Positions 1-8,542 of a stretch of DNA of 64,000 nt are shown here, piece after piece. Each line of letters starts with the position of its first letter. The first letter of the stretch is position 1. The DNA comes from Haliea sp040222615. GTDB taxonomy: Bacteria; Pseudomonadota; Gammaproteobacteria; Pseudomonadales; Halieaceae. The notes beneath the pieces were generated by a model. That model was not told where the DNA came from. It ran no database searches and worked only from the letters and a program-made list of their open reading frames with translations. The position numbers and the translations under genes were made by a program. The stretch is from positions 27,197 to 91,196 of the forward strand of contig NZ_JAVKCQ010000108.1 of the NCBI RefSeq assembly GCF_040222615.1. Reading direction: 5' to 3'.

Positions 1-600
1 ATCTCCGAGCGGACCGAGATTGGCGAGCATCGGGAGGCCGTTATCAGCGTCACCATTCCCGAGCGCCCCGGCAGCTTCCGGTCTTTTTGCAGCGCTCTCG
101 GGCGCCGCAATATCACCGAGTTCAACTACCGCTACTCGGATCCCGGTGCCGCGCTGGTATTTCTCGGCCTGTCGGTGGTGCCGGGAGGCGACGACCTCGC
201 CGAATTGCTGGCGGATCTGCAGCAGCAGGGCTATGCCACCGAGGATATGACCGAAAACGAGATGGCGAAACTGCATATCCGCTATATGGTCGGCGGTCGC
301 GCCCCTGCCCATTTGGAAAACGAAGTGGTGTACCGGGTTGAATTTCCCGAGCGCCCGGGAGCGTTGCTCAAGTTCCTGTCGGGGCTGGGGCAGCGCTGGA
401 ACATTTCCATGTTCCACTACCGCAACCACGGCGCCGCCTACGGCCGCATTCTGCTCGGGGTGCAGGTACCCAGGGGTGAACGCCGCGATTTCCGCGAGGT
501 GCTGGAAGCGGTGGGTTACCCCTATTGGGAGGAAACCGGCAACCGCGCCTATCAACTGTACCTGCGGCAGTCCCAAAATGGGGTAGTGGGCAGCCCCTGA
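1..600 (+). CDS. ilvA: Threonine ammonia-lyase, C-terminal part (5' end outside window)
   Basis: The frame is open from the first base and ends in TGA at 598-600, giving the last 199 residues. They hold two ACT-like regulatory repeats, each starting with an 'IPERPGS' or 'FPERPGA' motif and each followed by an 'NI..F.YR' strand. This is the isoleucine-feedback domain of biosynthetic IlvA, which deaminates threonine to 2-oxobutanoate in the first step of isoleucine synthesis. The PLP-binding catalytic domain lies upstream of the window. The two-repeat architecture separates it from short catabolic TdcB-type enzymes. The final residues are typical of the family, so the C-terminus is complete. 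Confidence 0.93.
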   Translation: MSERTEIGEHREAVISVTIPERPGSFRSFCSALGRRNITEFNYRYSDPGAALVFLGLSVVPGGDDLAELLADLQQQGYATEDMTENEMAKLHIRYMVGGRAPAHLENEVVYRVEFPERPGALLKFLSGLGQRWNISMFHYRNHGAAYGRILLGVQVPRGERRDFREVLEAVGYPYWEETGNRAYQLYLRQSQNGVVGSP

Positions 601-727
601 GCCCCGAAAACAGTGGATTGCCGCGGATTCAGGGTTTCATTTTGGGAAACGCTGGGCTAAACTCGGTTCCCGTTTGTGAAATAATGCCAAAAAAATCGTT
701 TTAACAGGACTTTTTGAGAGTGGTGCC

Positions 728-874
728 GTGAACAGTAAGCCGGATTTTATTCTCGTCCTCATCGCTGCCTTTGGCGTCGGCGTGCTTGTTACCATGCTGT
801 TGCCCTTGACGGCCAACGATACGGTGGCCGCGCCCGCGTCTGAGCTACAGGCCGGGGTCATTATTTCCGAGTAA
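728..874 (+). CDS. Small single-span membrane protein, function unknown
   Basis: A GTG-started 48-codon ORF 127 bases after ilvA. A weak GAG motif lies about 8-12 bases ahead of the start. The product begins VNSKPDF and has one hydrophobic segment (about residues 7-27, ILVLIAAFGVGVLVTMLLPL), then a short polar tail ending VIISE and a TAA stop. Its size and single transmembrane segment are what a genuine small membrane protein would show, but no family is recognised. It lies between ilvA (+) and ygfA (-). It could be a chance ORF in a GC-rich genome; conservation of its position in relatives would settle this. Confidence 0.45.
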   Translation: MNSKPDFILVLIAAFGVGVLVTMLLPLTANDTVAAPASELQAGVIISE

Positions 875-916
875 CCCTCGCGCGGTTGGCCAGGCGCGGC
901 CGGCCAGGCCGGTATG

Positions 917-1510
917 TCATGCTGATGCCGCCCTCTCACAGCGGTGCAGAGCGGTCTCTGTAAGCACGTAGTCCAGCCCCACATCCCAGGGTTCCGCCGC
1001 AGGTCCGCCGACGATCTCCTGGCAATCGAATCCCAGCCCTACCCGCAACGGACGGTCCACGCCACCGAGCGTACGGTCGTAGAACCCGCCACCCATCCCC
1101 AGCCGATAGCCATCCCTGCGCCAGCCCACCAGGGGCAGGAAGATGATGTCCATCCCGGCGGCAGCGCGATGGGGGCTGTCCGCATCGGGTTCAGGAATGC
1201 CGAACCGATTCGGGACGAGGTTGGTGGCCACCTGCCAGCGGCGAAACAGCAGCCGCTTCCCGGGAGCGAGTACCGGCAGGTAGAGAGCGCGGCGTTGTTC
1301 GCGACAGGCGTCTGCCAGCGGCAGCGGGTCCAGTTCGCCATCGCCGGGCCAGTACATCGCGATGTGGCGGGTGTTCAGCCAACCGGGCAGGCCCGGGGCC
1401 AATGCGGCGGCGGCAGTAGCCGCCTGTGCCCTGAAGGCCGGAGCGAGGTGCTGCCGGCGCTCGCGCAACTGCTGGCGGAGGGCTGGCTTGGCCTGATGCT
1501 CAAGGCTCAT
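917..1510 (-). CDS. ygfA: 5-formyltetrahydrofolate cyclo-ligase
   Basis: A 197-residue cytoplasmic enzyme that converts 5-formyl-THF to 5,10-methenyl-THF using ATP. The family nucleotide-binding motif GMGGGFYDR is at residues 138-146, preceded by DIIFLPLVGW. The ATG at 1510 is chosen because it gives the usual family length (MSLEHQAKPALRQQLRERRQ...) and because the longer in-frame start would read through the 6S RNA upstream. It lies directly downstream of 6S RNA on the same strand, the arrangement known from E. coli and Pseudomonas, where ygfA is cotranscribed with and processed from the 6S precursor. Confidence 0.93.
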   Translation of the reverse strand: MSLEHQAKPALRQQLRERRQHLAPAFRAQAATAAAALAPGLPGWLNTRHIAMYWPGDGELDPLPLADACREQRRALYLPVLAPGKRLLFRRWQVATNLVPNRFGIPEPDADSPHRAAAGMDIIFLPLVGWRRDGYRLGMGGGFYDRTLGGVDRPLRVGLGFDCQEIVGGPAAEPWDVGLDYVLTETALHRCERAASA

Positions 1511-1518
1511 GGAAGAAG

Positions 1519-1699
1519 ATGGATTCCCGGCATAGCGTTGGCAGAGTTGCCCTGAACCCGACGGTTCAAGGAGGAGGTTCCTGCACTGTTTCAGGCTTTC
1601 CGGAACGGGCCGGACATGCACACCAACAGCAACGAGGATCCTCCGGGTACAGACTTATCGGCTCGAGGACTGTCTGCCTGGCGTCTATGCCAGGGATCC
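1519..1699 (-). ncRNA. ssrS: 6S RNA
   Basis: The region between zapA and ygfA on the minus strand reads as 6S RNA. The two ends pair: 5' GGATCCCTGGCATAG (about 1699-1685) with 3' CTATGCCGGGAATCC (1535-1521), giving a long closing stem with one or two mismatches. The 3' half carries CCTTGAACCGTCGGGTTCA, matching the CCTTGAACC..GGGTTCAAGG element of E. coli 6S RNA. A TATAAT hexamer sits just upstream. Its role is to bind sigma70 RNA polymerase in stationary phase. The ends are estimated from the closing stem and may be a few bases off. Confidence 0.85.
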
Positions 1700-1706
1700 G
1701 GGGAGA

Positions 1707-1712
1707 ATTATA
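1707..1712 (-). promoter_or_regulatory. -10 box of the 6S RNA promoter
   Basis: A perfect TATAAT on the minus strand, about seven bases before the inferred 6S RNA 5' end. I see no good -35 hexamer at the proper spacing, as GC-rich sequence precedes it. Confidence 0.6.
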
Positions 1713-1737
1713 CACGATCCGGGGCCGCGCTTGGGGC

Positions 1738-2061
1738 TCAGTTGATCTCCAGCTGCCGTAGCTGGTACATGGCCTGGTCGATTTTGCGTTGCAGACCCTG
1801 GACAGCCTGGTTGTCCGGGCCCGCGGCCGCCGCGGAGCTGCCGCCCTGATCAGAGGCTTTCAGCAACTCGTGGCTGATATTGAGCGCCGCCATGACAGCG
1901 ATGCGCTCCAGCCCGATAACCTTGCCGCTGTCGCGGATGGCACGCATTTGCCGGTCGAGATAGCGGGCCGATACTATCAGCTCAGCCTGCTGCTCTTCCG
2001 GGCAGGCGACCTGGTACTCTTTATCGAGAATATGCACGGAAACTGTGTTGACAGGATTCAC
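1738..2061 (-). CDS. zapA: Cell division protein ZapA
   Basis: A 107-residue FtsZ-associated protein. The N-terminal part (VSVHILDKEYQVACPEEQQA, then LIVSARYLDRQMRAIRDSG) matches the ZapA beta-hairpin and helix. The C-terminal half, ending YQLRQLEIN, is a coiled coil that dimerises in antiparallel fashion. ZapA bundles FtsZ protofilaments at mid-cell. It lies five bases downstream of the ZapB-like gene and is probably cotranscribed with it from the promoter at 2302-2330. 6S RNA follows. Confidence 0.93.
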   Translation of the reverse strand: MNPVNTVSVHILDKEYQVACPEEQQAELIVSARYLDRQMRAIRDSGKVIGLERIAVMAALNISHELLKASDQGGSSAAAAGPDNQAVQGLQRKIDQAMYQLRQLEIN

Positions 2062-2066
2062 CAGCG

Positions 2067-2267
2067 TTACTCCATTGACCGCAGTCGGGCTATCATGGCT
2101 TCGACTTTGGACCGGGCCAGCTCGTTCTTGCTGACAAGGTCCTCCCGTTCGTGGCGCCAGTTGTCGTTTTCGACCTTCAGCTTTTGGTTTTCACGATTGA
2201 GTTCCCGGCACAGGGCTATCAATTCGTCTATTTTTGACTCCAGTGCCTGAAGCGGGGTATCGGCCAT
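2067..2267 (-). CDS. ZapB-like coiled-coil protein (TIGR02449 family)
   Basis: A 66-residue protein that is almost entirely coiled coil, starting MADTPLQALESKIDELIALC and rich in heptad L/I with N and E/K. The ATG at 2267 is used because the upstream in-frame extension runs into the promoter. It belongs to the short coiled-coil family regularly found just before zapA in Pseudomonas-type genomes. A link to Z-ring assembly is inferred from ZapB likeness and position. Confidence 0.85.
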   Translation of the reverse strand: MADTPLQALESKIDELIALCRELNRENQKLKVENDNWRHEREDLVSKNELARSKVEAMIARLRSME

Positions 2268-2301
2268 GACGCTGTACTTGGGCTGTGTGAGTATAGGGCT
2301 T

Positions 2302-2330
2302 ACTATAGAGCTGCCTGTGGAACAGGTCAA
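2302..2330 (-). promoter_or_regulatory. Sigma70-type promoter for the ZapB-like gene-zapA unit
   Basis: On the minus strand TTGACC (2330-2325) and TATAGT (2307-2302) are separated by exactly 17 bases. This close match to consensus points into the ZapB-like gene 35 bases downstream. It is the best-looking housekeeping promoter in the first 10 kb. Confidence 0.7.
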
Positions 2331-2418
2331 CGCAGCAAAAGTTGCGATATTTCAATAGCCTGCCCGCCTTTTCGCAGTTTTCGGTCGAGGTGCGGCGAAG
2401 GCTGCGGGGGTTTCTTCG

Positions 2419-3027
2419 ATGTTTGACAGGTTGCCGGGTGAAACGGATCTGTTTGTTTTTGATGAAGTGGCGGATCAATTGCTGGAGCAGGGGGTGGCCC
2501 TGTCACCATCGGAACTGCACGGTTGCCTGGTCGGTCTGCTGGCCGCAGGCCATAGTGAAGACCCCGGTGCGGGGCTCGCCGCCGTCAATCAGGCGCTGGA
2601 GCTGGACCTGCATGGTGACCTGGCGGATGAGGTCATGCAGCTGTATACACTGAGCGGTGAGGCCCTGGCCGAGGATCTCTTTGACTTCTGCCCACTGCTG
2701 CCGGATGACAGTCATGAACTTGCGGTGCGGACCCAGTGTCTGGCGCACTGGTGCCAGGGTTTCCTCGCCGGTTTTGCCCGGGCCATTGCGGTGTCGGGTA
2801 CCGGCGCCGAGACACTACCCGGTGACAGCACCGAGATACTGCGCGACTTTGCCGCCATGGCGCAGGCCGATGCGGACGCCCAGCAGGAGGATGACGAAGA
2901 TGCGGAAAACAGCTACGCCGAGCTGGTGGAGTATATGCGGGTTGCTGCCGTCAACGTGTTTCTCGATAGCCGTGCCCGGGGTGAAGAGCGGGACAAGGCG
3001 GCCCGGGGCCAGGATTCCCTGCATTAA
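2419..3027 (+). CDS. ygfB: UPF0149 family protein YgfB
   Basis: A 202-residue acidic all-helical cytoplasmic protein of the YgfB/YecA family. Typical segments are SELHGCLVGLLAAG near residue 35, LLPDD (about residue 91) and WCQGFLAGFA (about 111-120). It is divergent from the ZapB-like gene and leads into pepP 39 bases later, the arrangement conserved in gammaproteobacteria. YgfB in P. aeruginosa has been linked to transcriptional control of ampDh3 and beta-lactam resistance; whether that applies here is unknown. Confidence 0.9.
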   Translation: MFDRLPGETDLFVFDEVADQLLEQGVALSPSELHGCLVGLLAAGHSEDPGAGLAAVNQALELDLHGDLADEVMQLYTLSGEALAEDLFDFCPLLPDDSHELAVRTQCLAHWCQGFLAGFARAIAVSGTGAETLPGDSTEILRDFAAMAQADADAQQEDDEDAENSYAELVEYMRVAAVNVFLDSRARGEERDKAARGQDSLH

Positions 3028-3066
3028 CGGCCTGCCCGGCGGCCGGCGGAACGGGAGTTCGCAACT

Positions 3067-4383
3067 TTGGTGAAAATCAGCAAGAGTGAATTCGAACGGC
3101 GTCGACAGCGCCTGATGGCGCTTATGGAGCCCAACAGCATTGCGATTGTTCCCGCCGCCAGAGAGCAGATGCGCAGCCGGGACACGGAGTACCCGTTTCG
3201 CCAGGACAGCGACTTCCACTATCTCTGCGGCTTTCCGGAGCCGGATGCGGTGCTGGTGCTGGTGCCCGGTCGCGGGCACGGTGAGTTCGTCCTGTTCTGC
3301 CGCGAGCGCGATACCAGGCTGGAACTCTGGCACGGCTATCGAGCCGGTCCCGAGGGCGCTTGCGCAGAGTACGGCGCCGATGATGCTTTTCCCATAGGCG
3401 ACATCGACGACATCCTGCCGGGACTGATCGAGGGGCGTGACCGGGTCTATTACTCCATGGGGCGCAGCGCCGACTTTGATCGCCGGATCATGGCGTGGGT
3501 CAACCTGATTCGCAGCAAGGAGTCCAGCGGGGCGGTGCCCCCGGGAGAATTTACCGATCTCGACCACATGCTGCACGACCTGCGGCTGAAGAAGAGCGCG
3601 GCTGAGCTGCGACTGCTGGCCCACGCCGGAGAGATCACCGCCCGGGCGCATTGCCGGGCCATGCGCCACGCCCGTCCGGGAGTGTTCGAGTACCAGTTGG
3701 AGGCAGAGCTGCTGCACGAATTTGCCAGCGGCGGGGCCCGCCACCCGGCCTATCCCTGTATTGTCGGCAGCGGTCCCAACAGCTGTATCCTGCACTACAC
3801 CGGGAATGCGAGGGCGCTGCGCAAGGGAGAGCTGGTGTTGATTGACGCGGGTTGCGAATACCAGGGTTACGCCGCGGATGTCACGCGTACCTTCCCGGTG
3901 GGGGGGCGCTTCAACCGCCAGCAGCGCGCCATCTACGCCCTCGTGCTGGAGGCGCAGCAGGCGGCCATCGAGGCGGTGCGCCCGGGCAATCACTGGAACG
4001 CGCCCCATGAGGCGACGGTCGACGTCATCACCCGCGGCCTGCGTGATCTCGGCCTGCTGCAGGGGGATGTGCAGGAGCTGGTCGCCGCCGAGGCCTACAA
4101 GGAATTCTACATGCATCGAGCCGGCCACTGGCTGGGCCTGGATGTCCACGATGTCGGCGACTACCGGGTCGCCGGTGAGTGGCGGCAGCTGGAAGCGGGC
4201 ATGGTGTTGACGGTGGAGCCGGGTATCTACATCGCCCCCGGCAATACCCGGGTTGCGCCGCGCTGGCGCGGGATCGGGGTGAGGATCGAGGACGATGTCG
4301 TGGTGACAGAGTCGGGCTGTCGGGTCCTGACCGACGGGGTGCCGCGCCAGCCCGACGCGATTGAAGCGCTGATGGCGGGCTGA
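3067..4383 (+). CDS. pepP: Xaa-Pro aminopeptidase P
   Basis: A 438-residue M24 metallopeptidase that removes N-terminal residues preceding proline. The N-terminal creatinase-like domain covers about residues 1-170. The pita-bread catalytic domain follows with all five metal ligands in order: IDAGCEYQGYAADVTRTF (two Asp), HRAGHWLGLDVHDVG (His), LTVEPGIYI (Glu) and GVRIEDDVVV (Glu). The length equals the E. coli enzyme (441). The start is TTG at 3067 or GTG at 3070; GGAG at 3054-3057 suits the TTG spacing better. It lies four bases before ubiH, within the ygfB-pepP-ubiH-ubiI block. Confidence 0.95.
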   Translation: MVKISKSEFERRRQRLMALMEPNSIAIVPAAREQMRSRDTEYPFRQDSDFHYLCGFPEPDAVLVLVPGRGHGEFVLFCRERDTRLELWHGYRAGPEGACAEYGADDAFPIGDIDDILPGLIEGRDRVYYSMGRSADFDRRIMAWVNLIRSKESSGAVPPGEFTDLDHMLHDLRLKKSAAELRLLAHAGEITARAHCRAMRHARPGVFEYQLEAELLHEFASGGARHPAYPCIVGSGPNSCILHYTGNARALRKGELVLIDAGCEYQGYAADVTRTFPVGGRFNRQQRAIYALVLEAQQAAIEAVRPGNHWNAPHEATVDVITRGLRDLGLLQGDVQELVAAEAYKEFYMHRAGHWLGLDVHDVGDYRVAGEWRQLEAGMVLTVEPGIYIAPGNTRVAPRWRGIGVRIEDDVVVTESGCRVLTDGVPRQPDAIEALMAG

Positions 4384-4387
4384 CCTC

Positions 4388-5623
4388 ATGGCGGAACAGC
4401 GGGACATAGTCATTGCCGGCGGCGGCATGGTGGGCATCAGCCTGGCCCTGGAACTGGGTCGGCTGTTGCCCCCGGGCACCCGCATCACGCTGGTGGAAGG
4501 GTTTGCCCTGCCACCCCCGGCCGCCCGGATGCCGGACTACCATCCCTCATTCGACGCCCGTTCCACCGCACTCGGCTACGGCTCGCAGCTGATTTACCAG
4601 GCCATGGGGCTGTGGCCCGCGCTGCAGCGCTGGCTGTGCCCGATTGCCACCATTCACGTTTCCAGCCGCGGCCATTTCGGCAGTACTCTGCTGCGGGCGG
4701 CGGATTACGGTTGGCAGGCCCTGGGCCATGTGGTTGAAAACCCCTGGCTGGGCCAGGCGCTGCTGCACGCCCTGCGCGACCAGGGCCGGGTGGAACTGCT
4801 GAACCCGGCGAAAGTGGTCGCTGCCACGCCGGTCAGTGGCGGGGTTGAGCTGACGCTGGAAGGAGCCGTCCCCTCGCGTTTGCAGGCGGCCTTGCTGGTG
4901 GTCGCCGACGGTGCCGATTCGGGCCTGCGCCAAGGTCTCGGTGTCGGCAGCAGTGAAAAGTCCTATCGCCAGCACGCCCTGATCTGCAACATCGCCACCG
5001 CACAGCCGCATGCGGGCTGCGCCTTCGAGCGGTTTACCGACGAGGGGCCACTGGCCCTGCTGCCACTGTTGCCGGCAGCGGGCACGCGCAAACGCAGTGC
5101 CCTGGTCTGGACGCTGCCCCCGGAGCGGGCAGAACATCTTCTGGCCTGTTCCGACAGCGAATTCCTGGCGGCCCTGCAGCAACGCTTCGGCTACCGCCTC
5201 GGGCGCCTGCAGCAGGCGGGGGCGCGCCAGGCCTATCCCCTGGTCCTCAGGCATTGCGAGGAGCAGGTGCGCGCCGGTGTGGTGGTCATGGGCAATGCGG
5301 CTCACGCCCTGCATCCCGTGGCCGGGCAGGGCTTCAACCTCGCCTTGCGCGATATCGCCGCCCTGGGTCGGGTGCTGGCGTCGGCGGTGGCTGCCGGGGA
5401 GAGCCCCGGCGCGCTGACGGTGCTGCGGCGATACCAAGAGCAGCAGCGCGCGGACCAGCTCCGCACCATCCAGTTCAGTGACCGGCTGCCGGCGCTGTTC
5501 ATGCACTCTGACCCAATGCTGGCACTGGCCCGCGACCTTGCCCTGTCCGGGCTGGACTGGGCGACCCCACTGAAGCGCGCCTTTGTCGAGCATGCCGCTG
5601 GCCTGGAGGCTGTCCGTGGCTGA
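4388..5623 (+). CDS. ubiH: 2-octaprenyl-6-methoxyphenol hydroxylase
   Basis: A 411-residue FAD monooxygenase of ubiquinone synthesis that hydroxylates C1 of the ring. The N-terminal Rossmann motif is IVIAGGGMVGISLALEL. A second FAD motif is GNAAHALHPVAGQGFNL near residue 300, where Asn stands in place of the Asp seen in relatives, as in E. coli UbiH. VADGADS (about residue 175) is the third family motif. The gene starts four bases after pepP and overlaps ubiI. Confidence 0.92.
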   Translation: MAEQRDIVIAGGGMVGISLALELGRLLPPGTRITLVEGFALPPPAARMPDYHPSFDARSTALGYGSQLIYQAMGLWPALQRWLCPIATIHVSSRGHFGSTLLRAADYGWQALGHVVENPWLGQALLHALRDQGRVELLNPAKVVAATPVSGGVELTLEGAVPSRLQAALLVVADGADSGLRQGLGVGSSEKSYRQHALICNIATAQPHAGCAFERFTDEGPLALLPLLPAAGTRKRSALVWTLPPERAEHLLACSDSEFLAALQQRFGYRLGRLQQAGARQAYPLVLRHCEEQVRAGVVVMGNAAHALHPVAGQGFNLALRDIAALGRVLASAVAAGESPGALTVLRRYQEQQRADQLRTIQFSDRLPALFMHSDPMLALARDLALSGLDWATPLKRAFVEHAAGLEAVRG

Positions 5624-6842
5624 GTCGCCGGGTTGCGACGTGGCGATTGTCGGGGCCGGTATCGCCGGCAGCGCCCTGGCGCTGGCGCTGTCCGGCCACG
5701 GCCTGTCGGTGGTGTTGATCGAGGCTCAGCCGCTGGATTCGGGGCAACTGCCTGCGGGCCGTGAGCTGGAGGATTTCGATCCGCGGGTGGTGGCCCTGAA
5801 TCCCCGCTCGCAGGCCCTGCTGGCGCAGTGGGGTGCCTGGCAGGGTATCGAAGACTACCGCAGCTGCGCTTACCGCCACATGACGGTGTGGGATGCGGAC
5901 GGTACCGGCGCGATCGAGTTCGACAGCAACGATGCAGGTGCCAGCGCTCTCGGTCATATCGTGGAAAACCGGGCCCTGGTGCGCTCACTGCTGGCCCGGG
6001 TGCAGGCCTGCGCCGATGTGCGCCTGCTCGCGCCGGAGCGGCTGCTCGCCTGCAGTCGCGACGCGGCGGGCGCGATGCTGCTGGAGCTGGAGTCCGGCAG
6101 CCAGCTGCGGGCGGGGCTGCTGGTGGCCGCGGATGGCGCCAACTCCAGGGTGCGGGAGATGCTGGAATTTCGCACCCGCGAGTGGGACTACGGCCACCAC
6201 GCCATTGTCGCCACAGTGCAGGTTGAGCACGATCACCAGGCCACGGCCTGGCAGCGGTTCCTCAGCACCGGGCCACTGGCCTTCCTGCCGCTGCCCGGGG
6301 GCGCAAGGATGCATTTCTGCTCGCTGGTCTGGTCCGTGGATTCGGAGCGGGTGGAGGCGCTGATGAACCTGGAAGCGACGGCGTTCTGCCAAGCCCTCGA
6401 ACGCGCCTTCGAGGGGCGTCTTGGCCGGGTACTGGCCTGTTCCCGTCGCCACGCCTTCCCGCTCCGCCAGCGTCACGCGGTTGATTATATAAAGCCGGGA
6501 GTGGCGCTGGTGGCGGATGCCGCGCACACGATTCACCCTCTCGCCGGCCAGGGGATCAACCTGGGCCTGCAGGATGTCGCCGTCCTGGCGGAAGAGCTGC
6601 TGCGGGCAGGACAGCGGGGCGAGGACCCCGGCAGTCTGGCGGTGCTGAAGCGCTATCAGCGCCGGCGCAAGGGTGAGAACCTGGCCATGATGGTGGCGAT
6701 GGACGGTTTCAAGCGCCTGTTCGAGCAGCCCGCCCTGCCGCTGCGTTGGCTGCGCAACGTCGGTATGCGTGGGGTGGACCGCGCCCGCCCGCTGAAACAG
6801 CGCCTGATGCAACAGGCCATGGGCGTAGCGCCCCGCGACTGA
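5616..6842 (+). CDS. ubiI: 2-octaprenylphenol hydroxylase
   Basis: A 408-residue flavoprotein monooxygenase paralogous to the preceding UbiH, responsible for C5 hydroxylation in ubiquinone synthesis. Motifs are VAIVGAGIAGSALALAL near the start, VAADGANSRVRE and VADAAHTIHPLAGQGINLG. The GTG at 5616 is chosen because GGAGG (5605-5609) sits six bases before it and it overlaps the ubiH stop by eight bases. An upstream ATG at 5592 and TTG at 5583 are also in frame but lack a ribosome-binding site. UbiF-type activity cannot be excluded from sequence alone. Confidence 0.88.
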   Translation: MAESPGCDVAIVGAGIAGSALALALSGHGLSVVLIEAQPLDSGQLPAGRELEDFDPRVVALNPRSQALLAQWGAWQGIEDYRSCAYRHMTVWDADGTGAIEFDSNDAGASALGHIVENRALVRSLLARVQACADVRLLAPERLLACSRDAAGAMLLELESGSQLRAGLLVAADGANSRVREMLEFRTREWDYGHHAIVATVQVEHDHQATAWQRFLSTGPLAFLPLPGGARMHFCSLVWSVDSERVEALMNLEATAFCQALERAFEGRLGRVLACSRRHAFPLRQRHAVDYIKPGVALVADAAHTIHPLAGQGINLGLQDVAVLAEELLRAGQRGEDPGSLAVLKRYQRRRKGENLAMMVAMDGFKRLFEQPALPLRWLRNVGMRGVDRARPLKQRLMQQAMGVAPRD

Positions 6843-6956
6843 TCGCAGCAATCCGCGGTACCTTGCCGGGGCAGATTGTTTTTCATGGTCCTGCCGTTAG
6901 AATGTGCGGCATTGCCAATCGCGGCGGCCGCCGGATTCTGAACGAGAGGATGTACC

Positions 6957-7346
6957 ATGAGCCAGACCCCCAGTGAACTGAAATACGCCAGCAGCCACGA
7001 GTGGGCGCGACTCGAGGAAGACGGCACGGTGACCATTGGTATCTCCGATCACGCCCAGGAAGCGCTCGGCGACGTGGTTTTCGTGGAGCTCCCGGAAGTT
7101 GGCGACCGCCTGGCGGCGGGGGATGAGGCCGGCGTGGTAGAGTCCGTGAAGGCAGCTTCCGATATTTACGCCCCCATCAGCGGCGAGGTCATCGCCATCA
7201 ACGAGGCTCTGGAAGACGAGCCCGAGACGGTCAACGGTGACCCCTACAACGATGGCTGGTTCTTCCGGATCCAGCCCGATGACGTTGCTGAACTGGAAAA
7301 CCTGCTGAGTGCGGAGGACTACACCGAGCACTGTGCCGACGAGTGA
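6957..7346 (+). CDS. gcvH: Glycine cleavage system H protein
   Basis: A 129-residue lipoyl carrier protein. The lipoylated lysine is K65 in ESVKAASDIYAPISGEV, and the N-terminus YASSHEWARLEEDGTVTIGIS is classical GcvH. It shuttles the aminomethyl group of glycine between GcvP, GcvT and GcvL. AGAGGATG precedes the ATG. No gcvT or gcvP lies nearby, so the rest of the complex must be encoded elsewhere. The next gene overlaps its stop codon by four bases, suggesting cotranscription. Confidence 0.95.
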   Translation: MSQTPSELKYASSHEWARLEEDGTVTIGISDHAQEALGDVVFVELPEVGDRLAAGDEAGVVESVKAASDIYAPISGEVIAINEALEDEPETVNGDPYNDGWFFRIQPDDVAELENLLSAEDYTEHCADE

Positions 7347-8542
7347 CCGCCGACCTCTTCCTCCGCGCCGGCGCTGACCGCCGCATCGGGGCGGGGCATC
7401 TCTGGGTCTACTCCAACGAAGTCGATGTTCAGCGCAGCCCTCTGCAGGCCTTCAGCGCCGGTGACCGGGTCGCTGTGCGCAAGGCTGACGGCGCTCTGCT
7501 GGGTTCGGCCTACATGGAGCCCCAGGCACTGATTTGCGCCCGGATATATGCTCCAGGCCGGGACCAGGTCCTCGACGCCGCCTGGTTGCAGGCCCTGGCT
7601 GCGCGCGCCCTGGCCAGCCGCGAAGCGTTGCTGGCGGACAGCTGTTACCGGCTGGTCTACGGCGACAGCGACGGTATTCCCGGGCTGGTGCTGGACCGGT
7701 TTGGCGATTACCTGGTGATGCAGTTCCACAACGCCGGCATTGAGCGCTACGAGGCGGAAATTGTGGCGGCGCTGGTGGCCCTGCTGCAGCCGCGGGGTAT
7801 CCTGCTGCGCGCCGACAGCCGCAGCCGCCGCGAGCAGAACCTGCCGGAGCGGATCGAGGTAGTCTATGGCGAGGTGCCGGACACGGTGCCGCTGCGGGAA
7901 AACGGCGTGTCCTTCCAGGTGCCGGTGTTTCAGGGCCAGAAAACCGGCTGGTTCTACGACCATCGCATGGCCCGGGCGCGGCTCGCCAGCTATGCCCCCG
8001 GCCAGCGGGTACTGGATGTCTACAGCTATATCGGTGGCTGGGGTATCCAGGCCGCCGCCTTCGGCGCCAGCGAGGTGCACTTCGTCGACAGCTCGGCCAC
8101 CGCGCTGGAGGGTGTGCTGGCCAATGCCGCGCTGAACGGCTTCGAGGACAGGGTTCATGTGCGCCAGGGCCAGGCGGCGGAAACCCTGCAGGCCCTGCAG
8201 CGCGAGGGCGAGAGCTTCGACCTGGTGATTCTGGATCCCCCCGCGTTTATCCAGCGCCGCAAGGATATCAAGAAGGGCATCAAGGCTTACCAGCGGATCA
8301 ATGAGCTGGGGCTCGGTGTGCTGCGCCCCGGCGGGGTACTGGTTTCGGGTTCCTGCTCCATGCACCTGGCGCGGGCGGATCTCATTGCGGCCATGCAGGG
8401 CGCGGCCCGGCGCAGTAACTGCGAATTGCGGATACTGGAGCAGGGCGGGCAGGGCCCGGACCACCCGGTCCACCCGCTGATCCCGGAAACCGAGTATTTG
8501 AAATCGGTGTTTGCGCGCCGCCTCAGCCCCGCAGGGATATGA
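7343..8542 (+). CDS. rlmI: Class I rRNA cytosine methyltransferase, RlmI family
   Basis: A 399-residue protein with an N-terminal PUA RNA-binding domain (FLRAGADRRIGAGHLWVYSNE, about residues 6-80) and a C-terminal SAM-dependent methyltransferase domain. The SAM motif is VLDVYSYIGGWGIQAAAFGAS (about 223-243), with LVILDPPAF (about 294-302) and SGSCSMHL (about 334-341) at the active site. E. coli RlmI (396 residues) makes m5C1962 in 23S rRNA. The GTG start overlaps the gcvH stop. The gene end overlaps the convergent HAD gene by 20 bases. Confidence 0.87.
   Translation: MTADLFLRAGADRRIGAGHLWVYSNEVDVQRSPLQAFSAGDRVAVRKADGALLGSAYMEPQALICARIYAPGRDQVLDAAWLQALAARALASREALLADSCYRLVYGDSDGIPGLVLDRFGDYLVMQFHNAGIERYEAEIVAALVALLQPRGILLRADSRSRREQNLPERIEVVYGEVPDTVPLRENGVSFQVPVFQGQKTGWFYDHRMARARLASYAPGQRVLDVYSYIGGWGIQAAAFGASEVHFVDSSATALEGVLANAALNGFEDRVHVRQGQAAETLQALQREGESFDLVILDPPAFIQRRKDIKKGIKAYQRINELGLGVLRPGGVLVSGSCSMHLARADLIAAMQGAARRSNCELRILEQGGQGPDHPVHPLIPETEYLKSVFARRLSPAGI

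Noticed and set aside
2815..4488. Long open frame (557 codons) on the minus strand
   Set aside because: Antisense to pepP and the flanks of ygfB and ubiH. The pepP reading is unambiguous, so this is a shadow.
6843..6956. Glycine riboswitch before gcvH
   Set aside because: The gap is 114 bases and I cannot see the tandem conserved aptamer cores, so it was not called.
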